DNA of 25,301 bases from contig JAEYRA010000032.1 of the NCBI GenBank assembly GCA_023409755.1, positions 1 to 25,301 of the forward strand, in the 5' to 3' direction. Made by a program: the position numbers and the translations under genes. The notes beneath the pieces were generated by a model. It was not told the origin of the DNA. It made no database searches and saw nothing but the letters and a program-made list of their open reading frames with translations. Numbering within the stretch: position 1 is the stretch's first letter; the number at the start of each line of letters is the position of its first letter. The DNA is from Bacillota bacterium. GTDB taxonomy: Bacteria; Bacillota; Clostridia; Christensenellales; UMGS416. Below are positions 1 to 7,767 of the stretch, piece by piece.

Positions 1-84
1 GCGGTGGACGTGGCGGATGGGAAGGCGACCCGCGAGCAGATTGCCGCAGCCATCGTGGACGCCGGGTACGAAGTAAAAGGCTGA
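1..84 (+). CDS. Heavy-metal-associated (HMA) domain protein, C-terminal end only
   Basis: The window opens inside a reading frame that ends in TGA at 82-84. The 27 visible residues run AVDVADGKATREQIAAAIVDAGYEVKG. The pattern of a short strand, a helix of the type REQIAAAIVDAGY and a final V-K-G matches the end of a ferredoxin-like HMA domain, as in CopZ-type copper chaperones or the N-termini of metal-transporting P-type ATPases. Because the protein stops right after the domain, a small stand-alone chaperone is more likely than an ATPase. The metal-binding CxxC motif would lie upstream of the window, so metal binding cannot be confirmed. No link to the following trp operon is apparent. Confidence 0.6.
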   Translation, partial: AVDVADGKATREQIAAAIVDAGYEVKG

Positions 85-123
85 CACGGTATTTTGGGTA
101 TGAGCCCCATCTTGGCGCAAAGG

Positions 124-150
124 AGCGGAAAGGAGAAAGAATTTTCCGCT
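124..150 (+). terminator. Possible weak terminator after the HMA gene
   Basis: AGCGGAAA (124-131) can pair with TTTCCGCT (143-150) around an 11-base A/G-rich loop. There is no proper T tail, because the stem runs straight into the -35 box of the trp promoter. It could be a weak terminator or chance pairing. Confidence 0.3.
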
Positions 151-179
151 TGACGAATGATTGCCATTGGCAGTACAAT
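150..179 (+). promoter_or_regulatory. Sigma-A promoter of the trp operon
   Basis: TTGACG (150-155) and TACAAT (174-179) are separated by 18 bases. Each differs from the sigma-A consensus at one position. Transcription would start near 186, just ahead of the T-box leader, which is the expected arrangement. Confidence 0.7.
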
Positions 180-185
180 ACCAAC

Positions 186-462
186 AACAATTGAACAGGG
201 AAACTTTTGACGGAGAGGAAAGCCAGGCACGTCCTTGCAGAGAGTCGCAGGCGGTGGGATTGCGACAGGAAACGGTATGGCTTGTTGGGCTCCTGAAGGC
301 GGAGAGAAAGCGGGTAACCGTGAGTAATGTCCGACGCGAAGCCAGCGTGAACGGCGAGGGGTGTGTTGGCACCCTGATCGAGCGGACGTGGATACACGTC
401 AAGCAAGGTGGTACCGCAGGTAACAAGACCTGTCCTTGAGAAGAGGACAGGTCTTTTCTTTT
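186..462 (+). promoter_or_regulatory. T-box riboswitch leader (probably tRNA-Trp sensing)
   Basis: The diagnostic T-box sequence AAGGTGGTACCGCAGG lies at 405-420, 64 bases before the trpE start. It is followed at once by a strong intrinsic terminator (425-462). Upstream, a stem-I-like region can be seen: TCGCA (245-249) pairs with TGCGA (261-265), with an AGAG run next to the 5' strand, and TCCT (232-235) pairs with AGGA (267-270). Two UGG triplets lie on the 3' side, at 278-280 and 286-288. Either could be the tryptophan specifier; I could not fold the RNA to decide. In this class uncharged tRNA pairs with the specifier and with the UGGN bulge (409-412 here), which stabilises an antiterminator and switches the operon on. 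The Trp assignment rests on the downstream genes. An apparent reading frame across 161-439 is just the leader. Confidence 0.92.
425..462 (+). terminator. Intrinsic terminator of the T-box leader
   Basis: AAGACCTGTCCT (425-436) pairs perfectly with AGGACAGGTCTT (444-455) around a 7-base loop, followed by a T-rich tail to 462. It is the off-state of the T-box switch, and its 5' arm follows directly on the antiterminator region. Confidence 0.92.
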
Positions 463-483
463 ATCCAATACAGGAGGTGCGCG

Positions 484-1965
484 ATGTTTACCCCAGCCTT
501 TGAGACCGTGGAGACCCTGGCGAGGGAGTATGATTACATCCCCGTTGCGCTGGACGTGATGGCCGACACCGAGACGCCGGTCAGCGTGTTCATGCGCTAC
601 CAGGACACCAGCCCCTACTGCTTCTTGCTGGACAGTGTGGAGGGCGGCGAAAAGTGGGCGCGCTACTCGTTCATTGGCAAGGACCCGATCGTGACGATCC
701 GCATTCGCGACAACGTGGCCATGCTGCACCGGCGGGATGGCACCGCAGAGCGCATCACCGGCAATCCGTTCCGAATTGTGCAGGCGGTGCTCAGCCGCTA
801 CCGCAGCCCGCGCATCGAAGGGATGCCCCGGCTCTTTGGCGGGGCAGTGGGGTTCTTTGGTTACGACCTTGTTCGCAGTGTGGAGTCGCTTCCCTCGCCG
901 CCGCCGGATGACCGTAACCTGCCGGACTGCCACTTCATGGTGGTGGATGAGATGATCGCCTTTGACCACCTGAAGCAGAAACTGACGCTCATCGTCAACA
1001 TGCCGACGGCTGGCGACCTGGCTCTCAACTACCAGCGGGCTTGCGAACGGCTGGAGACCAACCGCCGCGTGCTGGAGAATGCCCGACCCCGCAGCGACCA
1101 TCACATGCTGCGCCCAGGGCAGGGTAAGGTTACCGAACCCATCAGCAACGTGACCCGTGAGCGTTACCAGGCCATGGTGGAGCGGGCTAAGGAATACATC
1201 CGAAACGGCGACATCTTCCAGGTGGTGCTGTCACAGCGCCTCAGCGTGGCAACCAAGGCTGACCCGCTGGACGTCTACCGGCTGCTGCGGGTCTCAAATC
1301 CGTCGCCCTACCTCTACTACCTGAAGTTCGATGACTATTCGATTGTGGGTGCCTCGCCGGAGATGCTGGTGCGCTGTGAGGACGGCGTGGTGGAGACCTG
1401 CCCCATCGCCGGCACCAGACCACGCGGCAAGACGCCCGAGGAAGATGATGTGCTGGAGACGGAACTGCTGGCTGACGAAAAGGAACTGGCCGAGCACCGC
1501 ATGCTCGTGGACTTGGGGCGCAACGACATCGGTAAGGTGTCGGAGTTCGGTTCCGTGCGGGTGACCGAGTACATGAAGGTCAAGCGTTTCTCCCGCGTCA
1601 TGCACATCACGTCCACGGTGCGGGGGCAGCTGCGCAAAGGTCTCAACGCCTTCGACGCCCTCATGTCACTGCTGCCGGCGGGCACTCTCTCCGGCGCGCC
1701 GAAGATCCGCGCCATGGAGATCATCGACGAGCTGGAGCCCACCCGGCGCGGACCCTACGGCGGTGCCATCGGCTACATCTCCTTCGACGGCAGCCTCGAC
1801 AGCTGCATCACCATTCGCACCATTGTCTTTGCCAACGGCGTGGCAACGGTGCAGGCCGGTGGCGGCATCGTGGCAGACTCAGTAGCAGAGACCGAATACC
1901 AGGAATCCATGAACAAGGCCAGCGCGCCCCTGCGAGCCCTGGCGGAAGCGGAGGCACTGCAATGA
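484..1965 (+). CDS. trpE: Anthranilate synthase component I
   Basis: This subunit turns chorismate into anthranilate using ammonia supplied by TrpG; it is the first committed step of tryptophan synthesis. The 493 residues carry the chorismate-binding core: GDIFQVVLSQRL, GASPEMLVR, the PIAGTRPRG loop, the segment LLPAGTLSGAPKIRAMEIID, and GPYGGAIGYISFDGSLDSCI. The N-terminal feedback site reads LLDSVEGGEKWARYSF, where the family usually has LLES; the Glu-to-Asp change is conservative, so tryptophan inhibition probably remains. The ATG at 484 is chosen because AGGAGG (472-477) sits 6 bases before it. The longer in-frame start at 436 lies inside the terminator hairpin and has no ribosome site. 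The stop overlaps trpG by ATGA. Confidence 0.97.
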   Translation: MFTPAFETVETLAREYDYIPVALDVMADTETPVSVFMRYQDTSPYCFLLDSVEGGEKWARYSFIGKDPIVTIRIRDNVAMLHRRDGTAERITGNPFRIVQAVLSRYRSPRIEGMPRLFGGAVGFFGYDLVRSVESLPSPPPDDRNLPDCHFMVVDEMIAFDHLKQKLTLIVNMPTAGDLALNYQRACERLETNRRVLENARPRSDHHMLRPGQGKVTEPISNVTRERYQAMVERAKEYIRNGDIFQVVLSQRLSVATKADPLDVYRLLRVSNPSPYLYYLKFDDYSIVGASPEMLVRCEDGVVETCPIAGTRPRGKTPEEDDVLETELLADEKELAEHRMLVDLGRNDIGKVSEFGSVRVTEYMKVKRFSRVMHITSTVRGQLRKGLNAFDALMSLLPAGTLSGAPKIRAMEIIDELEPTRRGPYGGAIGYISFDGSLDSCITIRTIVFANGVATVQAGGGIVADSVAETEYQESMNKASAPLRALAEAEALQ

Positions 1966-2564
1966 TCGTGCTCATCGACAACTACGATTCCTTCACCTAC
2001 AACCTCTACCAGTACGCGGGGGAGATCAACCCAGACATCAAGGTGGTGCGCAACGACAAGGTGGACGTGGATGACATCGGCGGCATGGCCCCCAGCCACA
2101 TCATCGTCTCGCCGGGGCCTGGCTTCCCGCGGGGGGCTGGCATCAGCATTGAGGTCATTCGAAAACTCGGCCCCACGATCCCGACGCTGGGCATCTGCCT
2201 GGGGCATCAGGCCATTGGCGAGTCCTTTGGCGGCAAGGTGGTGCACGCCCCCTGCGGGCCGGTGCATGGCAAGCGGAGCGACACCCACATTGCCACCGGC
2301 TGTCCGGTGTTCCTGGGCCTGCCGCCGGTCATGGGGGTGGGGCGCTACCACTCCCTGGTGGTGGAGAGGGAGAGCCTGCCCGACGATCTGCTCATCACCG
2401 CCGAGACCGGCGACGGGCTCATTATGGGCTTGGCCCACCGCAATTACCCGGTCTTTGGCATCCAGTTTCACCCCGAATCGGTGCTGACCGACATGGGCAA
2501 GCAGATCATCCGCAACTTCCTGGCCATTGGTCAGGGCGACGCAAAGGAGGCGATTTCCGCATGA
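1962..2564 (+). CDS. trpG: Anthranilate synthase component II, glutamine amidotransferase
   Basis: It releases ammonia from glutamine for TrpE. At 200 residues it is a stand-alone class I glutamine amidotransferase, not fused to TrpD. Visible motifs are NYDSFTYNLYQY at the N-terminus, the oxyanion strand SPGPGFPRGAG (about 50-60), the nucleophile elbow GICLGHQAIGESFGG with Cys79, and FHPES with His170 and Glu172 completing the triad. It starts at the ATGA overlap with trpE and ends in an ATGA overlap with trpD, so the three genes are probably translationally coupled. A PabA role (shared with folate synthesis) cannot be excluded, but position within the complete trp operon favours TrpG. Confidence 0.96.
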   Translation: MIVLIDNYDSFTYNLYQYAGEINPDIKVVRNDKVDVDDIGGMAPSHIIVSPGPGFPRGAGISIEVIRKLGPTIPTLGICLGHQAIGESFGGKVVHAPCGPVHGKRSDTHIATGCPVFLGLPPVMGVGRYHSLVVERESLPDDLLITAETGDGLIMGLAHRNYPVFGIQFHPESVLTDMGKQIIRNFLAIGQGDAKEAISA

Positions 2565-3586
2565 TTCAGCAAGCCATTGCCAAGCTCATCGCGTTTCAAA
2601 GCATCACCGCCGATGAATCTGCCGCCGCCATGAATGAGATCATGTCCGGGGAGGCCACCACTGCCCAGATCGGGGCCTTCCTGGCTGCCATGCGCATGAA
2701 GGGTGAGACGACCGATGAAATCATCGGTTGTGCCCGTGTGATGCGCGAAAAGGCACAGGCCCTGCGTCTGCCCGCCGAGGCCGTGGACATCGTGGGCACC
2801 GGCGGCGACGGCTCCAACACCTTTAACATCTCCACCTGCTCGGCGTTCGTGGTGGCAGCGGCTGGCATGCCGGTGGCCAAGCATGGCAACCGCTCGGTCT
2901 CCAGCAAGTGCGGCAGCGCCGATGTGCTGGAGAAGCTGGGCGGCAACATCAGCCTACCCCCGGCCCAGGCGGCCCAGTGCTTTGACCGCACGGGCCTGTG
3001 CTTCCTGTTTGCCCCGGTCTACCACCTTTCCATGAAGTATGCCGCCGCCCCCCGGCGGGAGATGGGCGTGCGCACCATCTTCAACATACTGGGCCCGCTG
3101 GCCAACCCGGCAGCGGCTTCCTATCAGCTGCTTGGCGTGTACGATGCCAAGCTGGTGGAGCCGATGGCCACGGTGCTGATGCACCTGGGTGTGCGCAGCG
3201 CCATGACGGTATTTGGCCACGATGGGCTGGATGAAATCTCCCTCTCTGCCCCCACGACGGTGTGCGAGGTACGCAATGGCCGCATGAGCAGCTACATTCT
3301 GCACCCCGAGCAGTTCGGCATCCGTCCGGCTCCGCTCGCTGAGGTCGTGGGCGGTGACGCCGCATTGAACGCCCAGTATGTGATGGCGGTACTGCAGGGC
3401 CGGCATGGCCCCAAGCGGGACATCGTGCTCTTGAACGCCAGCGCGGCCCTCTACATCGCCGGCCGGGCAGCGACCCTGAAGGAAGGCGTGCGTCTGGCTG
3501 CCGACGCCATCGACACCGGCGCGGCCCTGCAGAAGCTGGAGGACTACAAGCGGGTGTCCAACGAACTGGCGGAGGCGAGCGCATGA
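2561..3586 (+). CDS. trpD: Anthranilate phosphoribosyltransferase
   Basis: It joins anthranilate to PRPP, giving phosphoribosyl-anthranilate. The 341 residues match the family length. The PRPP-binding glycine loop GTGGDGSNTFNIST lies near residues 80-93, followed by KHGNRSVSSKCGSADVLEKLG. The metal-binding acidic patch is seen as FGHDGLDEIS near 218-227. The N-terminal helical domain contains the usual SADESAAAMNEIM-like helix. It overlaps trpG by 4 bases upstream and trpC by 4 bases downstream. A ribosome site AAAGGAGG lies inside the end of trpG. Nothing looks truncated or unusual. Confidence 0.97.
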   Translation: MIQQAIAKLIAFQSITADESAAAMNEIMSGEATTAQIGAFLAAMRMKGETTDEIIGCARVMREKAQALRLPAEAVDIVGTGGDGSNTFNISTCSAFVVAAAGMPVAKHGNRSVSSKCGSADVLEKLGGNISLPPAQAAQCFDRTGLCFLFAPVYHLSMKYAAAPRREMGVRTIFNILGPLANPAAASYQLLGVYDAKLVEPMATVLMHLGVRSAMTVFGHDGLDEISLSAPTTVCEVRNGRMSSYILHPEQFGIRPAPLAEVVGGDAALNAQYVMAVLQGRHGPKRDIVLLNASAALYIAGRAATLKEGVRLAADAIDTGAALQKLEDYKRVSNELAEASA

Positions 3587-4365
3587 TTCTCGATGACATC
3601 GTCGCCGCCAAGCGGCGCGACCTGGCAGAGGAAGAAGGAAAGGTGCCACTGGCGGTGTTGGAGCGGCAGGCCGCCGTCGCACCGCAGGCGCGGGACTTCG
3701 CCGCGGCGCTGGCACAGCCCGGCCTTTCGGTCATTGCTGAGGTTAAGCGTGCGTCGCCCTCCAAGGGGCTCATCGCCGCTGACTTCGACCCGGCGGCGGT
3801 GGCGGCGGACTACGAACAAGGCGGCGCGGCGGCCATCTCAGTGCTGACCGAGCGGCACTTCTTCCTGGGCAGCCCGGGTGCCCTGCGGGCCGTGCGGCAG
3901 GCCGTCGCCCTTCCCATCCTGCGTAAGGACTTCATTATCAGCGAGCGGCAAGTTATCGAGGCACATGTCATCGGTGCCGATGCCATCCTGCTCATAGCAG
4001 CCATCCTGGACGATGCCGCCATGGCGCGGCTGTATCGCTTGGCCAGCGAACTGGGGCTGACCTGCCTCTTTGAGGCTCACGACGGTGAGGAGATTCGCCG
4101 TGTCGTCAACTGCGGGGCGCGCGTCATCGGCATCAACAACCGGAACCTGAAGACGATGACGACCGACCTCGCCACCTTTGAGAAGCTGCGGCTCCTACTG
4201 CCAGCCGACGTGCTGGCCGTGGCCGAGAGCGGCATTCACACCGCCGCCGACGCCCGACGCATGACGCTTGCCGGGGCCGACGCCATCCTCGTTGGGGAGT
4301 CACTGATGCGGGCGGGGGACCGCGCTGCGCTGTTGGGAGGCTTCCGGGGGTGGGGCAATGGTTAA
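3583..4365 (+). CDS. trpC: Indole-3-glycerol-phosphate synthase
   Basis: It closes the indole ring, converting the carboxyphenylamino-deoxyribulose phosphate made by TrpF into indole-3-glycerol phosphate. The 260-residue TIM barrel shows IAEVKRASPSKG with Glu53 and Lys55, LRKDFII, GINNRNLKT, AVAESGIH and ILVGESLMRAGD, the standard active-site strands and phosphate loop. It is a single-function protein, unlike the fused TrpC-F of enteric bacteria. The start is the ATGA overlap with trpD, and the last 8 bases overlap trpF. Confidence 0.97.
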   Translation: MILDDIVAAKRRDLAEEEGKVPLAVLERQAAVAPQARDFAAALAQPGLSVIAEVKRASPSKGLIAADFDPAAVAADYEQGGAAAISVLTERHFFLGSPGALRAVRQAVALPILRKDFIISERQVIEAHVIGADAILLIAAILDDAAMARLYRLASELGLTCLFEAHDGEEIRRVVNCGARVIGINNRNLKTMTTDLATFEKLRLLLPADVLAVAESGIHTAADARRMTLAGADAILVGESLMRAGDRAALLGGFRGWGNG

Positions 4366-4981
4366 GGTTAAGGTGTGCGGCCTCACCCGGCCAGAGGATA
4401 TGGCCGCCGTCAACGCCTGCCGCCCCGATTGGGCCGGGTTCGTGTTTGCCCCCAGCCGCCGCCAGGTGACACGTGAGCAGGCGGCGGCGCTCATCGCTGG
4501 CTTGGTGCCGGGTGTCGTGCCCGTCGGGGTGTTCGTGGACGCGCCGGCGGACGAGGTGGTGCAGACTGCCCTGCAATGTCGCCTGGGTGCGGTGCAACTC
4601 CACGGCGGGGAGGACGGCGATGCCATTGCTGCCCTGCGGGAGCGTCTGCCAAAAAGCGTTGCCATCTGGAAGGCCGTGCGGGTCCGGGGTTGGGAGGACA
4701 TCGCCCGCGCCGCCGCCCTGGGGGCAGACCTGCTGCTCCTCGATGCCTGGTCAGCAGGCGCGGCGGGCGGCACGGGGCAGGTTTTCGATTGGCGGCTGGC
4801 AGCAGGTCTGACCACACCCTTCCTGCTGGCGGGGGGCCTGCACCCCGGTAACGTGGCCGAGGCCATTGCGACGGTGAGGCCCCATGGCGTGGATGTGAGC
4901 TCGGGGGTGGAGAGCGACGGACAGAAGGACAAGGACAAAATTGCTGCCTTTGTGCAGCGGGCAAGGAGTGTGAACCCATGA
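4358..4981 (+). CDS. trpF: Phosphoribosylanthranilate isomerase
   Basis: It carries out the Amadori isomerisation between the TrpD and TrpC steps. The 207 residues form a short TIM barrel with KVCGLTRPEDM (catalytic Cys8), AGFVFAPSRRQV, VGVFVDAPADEV, AVQLHG, LLLDAW (catalytic Asp on this strand), LAGGLHPGNV and GVDVSSGVES at the phosphate site. The ATG at 4358 lies within the end of trpC, and the last four bases are shared with the trpB start. Family identification is clear. Confidence 0.96.
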   Translation: MVKVKVCGLTRPEDMAAVNACRPDWAGFVFAPSRRQVTREQAAALIAGLVPGVVPVGVFVDAPADEVVQTALQCRLGAVQLHGGEDGDAIAALRERLPKSVAIWKAVRVRGWEDIARAAALGADLLLLDAWSAGAAGGTGQVFDWRLAAGLTTPFLLAGGLHPGNVAEAIATVRPHGVDVSSGVESDGQKDKDKIAAFVQRARSVNP

Positions 4982-6162
4982 AACACGGACGATACGGCGA
5001 ATTCGGCGGCCAATATGTGCCGGAAACGCTGATGAACACGCTCTACGAGATTGAGCGTGCTTACGAACACTACAAGAACGACGCTGATTTCCAGGCGGAA
5101 CTGGCGGCCCTGAACCGCGACTACGCCGGCCGGCCCTCGCTCCTGTACTATGCGCGCAACCTCACGCGGGAGCTGGGCGGCGCGCAGGTATATCTGAAGC
5201 GCGAGGACCTCAACCACACCGGCTCCCACAAGATCAACAACGTGCTGGGGCAGGCGCTGCTGGCCAAGCGCATGGGGAAGAAACGGCTCATTGCTGAGAC
5301 GGGAGCGGGCCAGCATGGGGTGGCCACCGCCACCGCCGCTGCCTACTTCGGCATGGAGTGCGACATCTTCATGGGGCGGGAGGACACCGAACGTCAGGCC
5401 CTCAACGTTTTCCGCATGCGGCTCCTGGGGGCAGGCGTGCACCCGGTAGACTCTGGCACGGCCACGCTGAAAGACGCCGTCAACGAGGCCATCCGTGAGT
5501 GGGTCGGCCGGGTGGACGACACGTTCTATGCCTTCGGGTCGGTCATGGGCCCACACCCGTACCCCATGATCGTGCGGGACTTCCAGAGTATCATCGGCCG
5601 GGAGGTACGGGAGCAAACGGCCGCGCTGAACATTCACCCCGACGTGCTCATTGCCTGCGTGGGCGGGGGCAGCAACGCCATGGGGCTGTTCCACCCGTTC
5701 CTCCAGGATCGCGATGTACGCCTCATCGGGGTGGAGGCCGCCGGCCGTGGTGTGGATACCCCTCAGCACGCCGCCACCATCACCAAGGGGTCGGTTGGCG
5801 TGTTCCACGGCATGAAATCCTATTTCCTGCAGGACAGCGAGGGTCAGATTACCCCGGTGTACTCCATTTCAGCGGGCCTCGATTACCCCGGCATCGGCCC
5901 GGAGCACGCGTGGCTCCACAGCACCGGCCGGGCTGATTACGGCAGCGCCACCGACGATGAGGCGGTGGAAGCCTTCCGGTTCCTCACGCGTACCGAGGGC
6001 ATCATCCCAGCCATCGAGTCGGCCCACGCCGTGGCCCACGCCATGAAGCTGGCGCCCACGCTGCCCAAGGAAAAAAACATTATCGTCAACCTTTCAGGAC
6101 GGGGCGACAAGGACGTCTATCAGGTCGCCCGCTATATGGGGGTGGAACTCAATGAGCAATAG
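4978..6162 (+). CDS. trpB: Tryptophan synthase beta subunit
   Basis: This PLP enzyme condenses indole with L-serine to give tryptophan, in a complex with TrpA. The 394 residues match the TrpB1 type, which needs the alpha subunit, rather than the longer TrpB2 type. The N-terminus GRYGEFGGQYVPETLMNTL is typical. The PLP lysine is Lys85 in HTGSHKINNVLGQALLAK. AETGAGQHGVATATAAA, the phosphate loop GGGSNAMG and the C-terminal NLSGRGDKD are all present. Ribosome site AAGGAG precedes the ATG inside trpF. It overlaps trpA by 11 bases, fitting matched production of the two subunits. Confidence 0.98.
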   Translation: MKHGRYGEFGGQYVPETLMNTLYEIERAYEHYKNDADFQAELAALNRDYAGRPSLLYYARNLTRELGGAQVYLKREDLNHTGSHKINNVLGQALLAKRMGKKRLIAETGAGQHGVATATAAAYFGMECDIFMGREDTERQALNVFRMRLLGAGVHPVDSGTATLKDAVNEAIREWVGRVDDTFYAFGSVMGPHPYPMIVRDFQSIIGREVREQTAALNIHPDVLIACVGGGSNAMGLFHPFLQDRDVRLIGVEAAGRGVDTPQHAATITKGSVGVFHGMKSYFLQDSEGQITPVYSISAGLDYPGIGPEHAWLHSTGRADYGSATDDEAVEAFRFLTRTEGIIPAIESAHAVAHAMKLAPTLPKEKNIIVNLSGRGDKDVYQVARYMGVELNEQ

Positions 6163-6946
6163 AATCGATCGCATGTTTGAAGCCAAGGCCGCGGTGGGGG
6201 AGAAGGCACTCATCACCTTTGTGACCGCCGGCGACCCGACGATTGCCATGACAAAGCGGCTGGTGCTGGAGATGGAAGAAGCCGGCGCCGATCTTATCGA
6301 GTTGGGGGTGCCATATTCCGACCCCATCGCCGAGGGGCCGGTCATCCAGGCAGCAAACGTGCGGGCGCTAAAAAACGACGTACGGCTGGATACCCTCTTT
6401 GCCATGGTGGAAGATCTGCGGCGAGAGACCCAAATCCCCCTGGTGTTCCTGCTCTACTACAACTCCGTGCTGCAATACGGGGTGGAGCGATTCTTTGCGG
6501 CCTGCCGCTGCGCCGGGCTCGATGGTGCTATCATCCCCGATCTGCCGCTGGAGGAGGCTGACGAGCTGGCAGCCGCCGCCAAGGCTCAGGAGGTTCGCTT
6601 CATCCGCCTGGTGGCGCCAACCTCCGGCGAGCGCATCGACGCCATTGCCGCACGGGCGGAGGGATTCCTGTACTGTGTGTCATCCCTGGGCGTCACTGGC
6701 GTGCGGGATTCGTTCCAGACCAATTTCGAAGAATATTTTGCCCATGTTAACCGCGTTAAACGCACTCCCTCGGCCATTGGCTTCGGCATCTCCACCCCCG
6801 AGCAGGTGCGGGTACTGCGCAGCTATGCCGATGCGGTCATCGTGGCATCAGCCATCATCCGCCGCGCGGCCGCCGTGCCTGAGGACGAGATGCCCGCCGT
6901 CGTCTCAGCCTTCGTGCGGGAGCTCAGAGCCGCACTAGTGGGTTAG
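6152..6946 (+). CDS. trpA: Tryptophan synthase alpha subunit
   Basis: It splits indole-3-glycerol phosphate into indole and glyceraldehyde 3-phosphate, and feeds indole to TrpB. The 264 residues form a TIM barrel with FVTAGDP, catalytic Glu50 in DLIELGVPYSDP, the loop PIAEGPVIQAANVRAL, FLLYYNSVLQYG, and YCVSSLGVTGVR near the substrate phosphate. One point is worth noting: the position of the second catalytic acid, Asp60 in the enteric enzyme (ADGP), is Glu61 here (AEGP). This may be a lineage-typical variant. The start overlaps the end of trpB, with a G-rich ribosome site GGGGGTGG. It is the last gene of the operon. Confidence 0.97.
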   Translation: MSNRIDRMFEAKAAVGEKALITFVTAGDPTIAMTKRLVLEMEEAGADLIELGVPYSDPIAEGPVIQAANVRALKNDVRLDTLFAMVEDLRRETQIPLVFLLYYNSVLQYGVERFFAACRCAGLDGAIIPDLPLEEADELAAAAKAQEVRFIRLVAPTSGERIDAIAARAEGFLYCVSSLGVTGVRDSFQTNFEEYFAHVNRVKRTPSAIGFGISTPEQVRVLRSYADAVIVASAIIRRAAAVPEDEMPAVVSAFVRELRAALVG

Positions 6947-6962
6947 CACAACAACGTCAGGT

Positions 6963-6990
6963 ACGCCTCACCCCTTTGCCGCATAGAATG
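6963..6990 (+). promoter_or_regulatory. Candidate sigma-E/sigma-K-type promoter of sigK
   Basis: CATAGAAT (6982-6989) matches the sigma-E -10 pattern CATACANT at all fixed positions but one. For sigma-K, AC (6963-6964) lies 17 bases before CATAGAATG, close to AC-N16/17-CATANNNTA. In Bacillus subtilis sigK is transcribed by sigma-E and sigma-K. The -35 match to sigma-E is poor, so this stays tentative. Confidence 0.35.
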
Positions 6991-7009
6991 GAGCAGGGGA
7001 GTGAGGCGT
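6963..7009 (+). promoter_or_regulatory. Hairpin covering the sigK ribosome site; possible trp operon terminator
   Basis: ACGCCTCAC (6963-6971) is perfectly complementary to GTGAGGCGT (7001-7009). Further pairs inside join CCC (6972-6974) to GGG (7097 equivalents at 6997-6999), with A7000 bulged. The 3' arm contains GTGAGG, the likely Shine-Dalgarno sequence of sigK, and is followed by TTGATGTTTTC. An RNA coming from the trp operon would therefore fold up the sigK ribosome site, and might partly terminate there. Confidence 0.6.
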
Positions 7010-7012
7010 TTG

Positions 7013-7717
7013 ATGTTTTCGATTGAACTGCTGTTGCAAACCATGCGCGAGCTGCTCTTTCTCACCGGGTATCTGGAGAAGGGCAACTTTTTCCCGCAGC
7101 CCCTGAAACCAGAGGAGGAAGCTGCCTGTATCGAGCGGTACCTGAAAGGCGACCCCGAAGCGCGCAATCGTCTGATTGAATGCAATCTGCGCCTCGTGGT
7201 GCATGTGGCCAAGAAATACCGTGGGTGCGGCAAGGAGATGGACGATCTCGTGTCCACCGGCACCATTGGTCTCATCAAGGCCGTCAATACCTTCAACCAC
7301 AGGAAGGGCACACAGCTGGCGACCTACGCGGCCAAATGCATCGAGAACGAGATCCTCATGACGATCCGGTCGGCCAAGAAGAGCCGCAACGACGTCTCCA
7401 TGCAGGAGCCCATCGGTACGGACAAGGAGGGCAATGAGATTGCCCTGGCCGATCTCCTGGGTTCCGGGCAGGACGATGTAGAGGATGAGGTCGAGCTCAA
7501 AATCCAACTGGAGAAACTCGACGACCTCATCGACCGGCTGCTCGATGACCGAGAGCGGCAGGTCATCCTGTACCGTTATGGCATCCGCAACTGCCGGCGC
7601 ATGACCCAGCGCGAGATCGCTAAAAGCTTGGGGATTTCGCGCTCCTACGTGTCACGCATAGAAAAAAAGGCCATCGAGACTCTGAACAGCGCCATGCCGG
7701 CTGGTTTAACATTGTGA
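7013..7717 (+). CDS. sigK: Sporulation mother-cell sigma factor SigK (pro-form)
   Basis: This sigma factor directs late mother-cell gene expression in sporulation. The 234 residues follow SigK closely: a hydrophobic N-terminus MFSIELLLQTMRELLFLTGYL like the pro-sequence removed at activation, then FPQPL, region 2 with ARNRLIECNLRLVVHVAKKY, DDLVSTGTIGLIKAV and TYAAKCIENEILM, and region 4 with LDDRERQVILYRYG and the DNA-binding TQREIAKSLGISRSYVSRIEKKA. The gene is uninterrupted, so no skin-type element splits it here. ATG 7013 is chosen because GTGAGG (7001-7006) is 6 bases before it; a GTG start at 7001 would add four residues but lacks a well-spaced site. SigE is the alternative assignment, but the short N-terminus and the spacing favour SigK. 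Confidence 0.88.
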   Translation: MFSIELLLQTMRELLFLTGYLEKGNFFPQPLKPEEEAACIERYLKGDPEARNRLIECNLRLVVHVAKKYRGCGKEMDDLVSTGTIGLIKAVNTFNHRKGTQLATYAAKCIENEILMTIRSAKKSRNDVSMQEPIGTDKEGNEIALADLLGSGQDDVEDEVELKIQLEKLDDLIDRLLDDRERQVILYRYGIRNCRRMTQREIAKSLGISRSYVSRIEKKAIETLNSAMPAGLTL

Positions 7718-7721
7718 CGAA

Positions 7722-7767
7722 ATGAAGAACATCTATATACAAACATGAAGAATGGTCTATACCAAAG
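7722..7767 (+). repeat. Imperfect 23-bp tandem repeat upstream of the acetyltransferase gene
   Basis: Two adjacent copies start at 7722 and 7745. Both begin ATGAAGAA and share a CTATA block and a final C-AA run. They sit just before the putative -10 box (7781-7786), so a regulator could bind there, but the short AT-rich stretch could also be chance. Confidence 0.4.

Noticed and set aside
161..439. 92-codon plus-strand open frame
   Set aside because: It lies across the T-box leader and its terminator, has no ribosome site, and its composition does not look coding.
4300..5808. 502-codon minus-strand open frame across trpC, trpF and trpB
   Set aside because: It is antisense to three firmly identified genes; long mirror frames are common in GC-rich coding DNA.
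7013..7717. Skin-type element interrupting sigK
   Set aside because: The sigK frame is continuous from the pro-sequence to the region 4 helix-turn-helix, and no recombinase gene is nearby.
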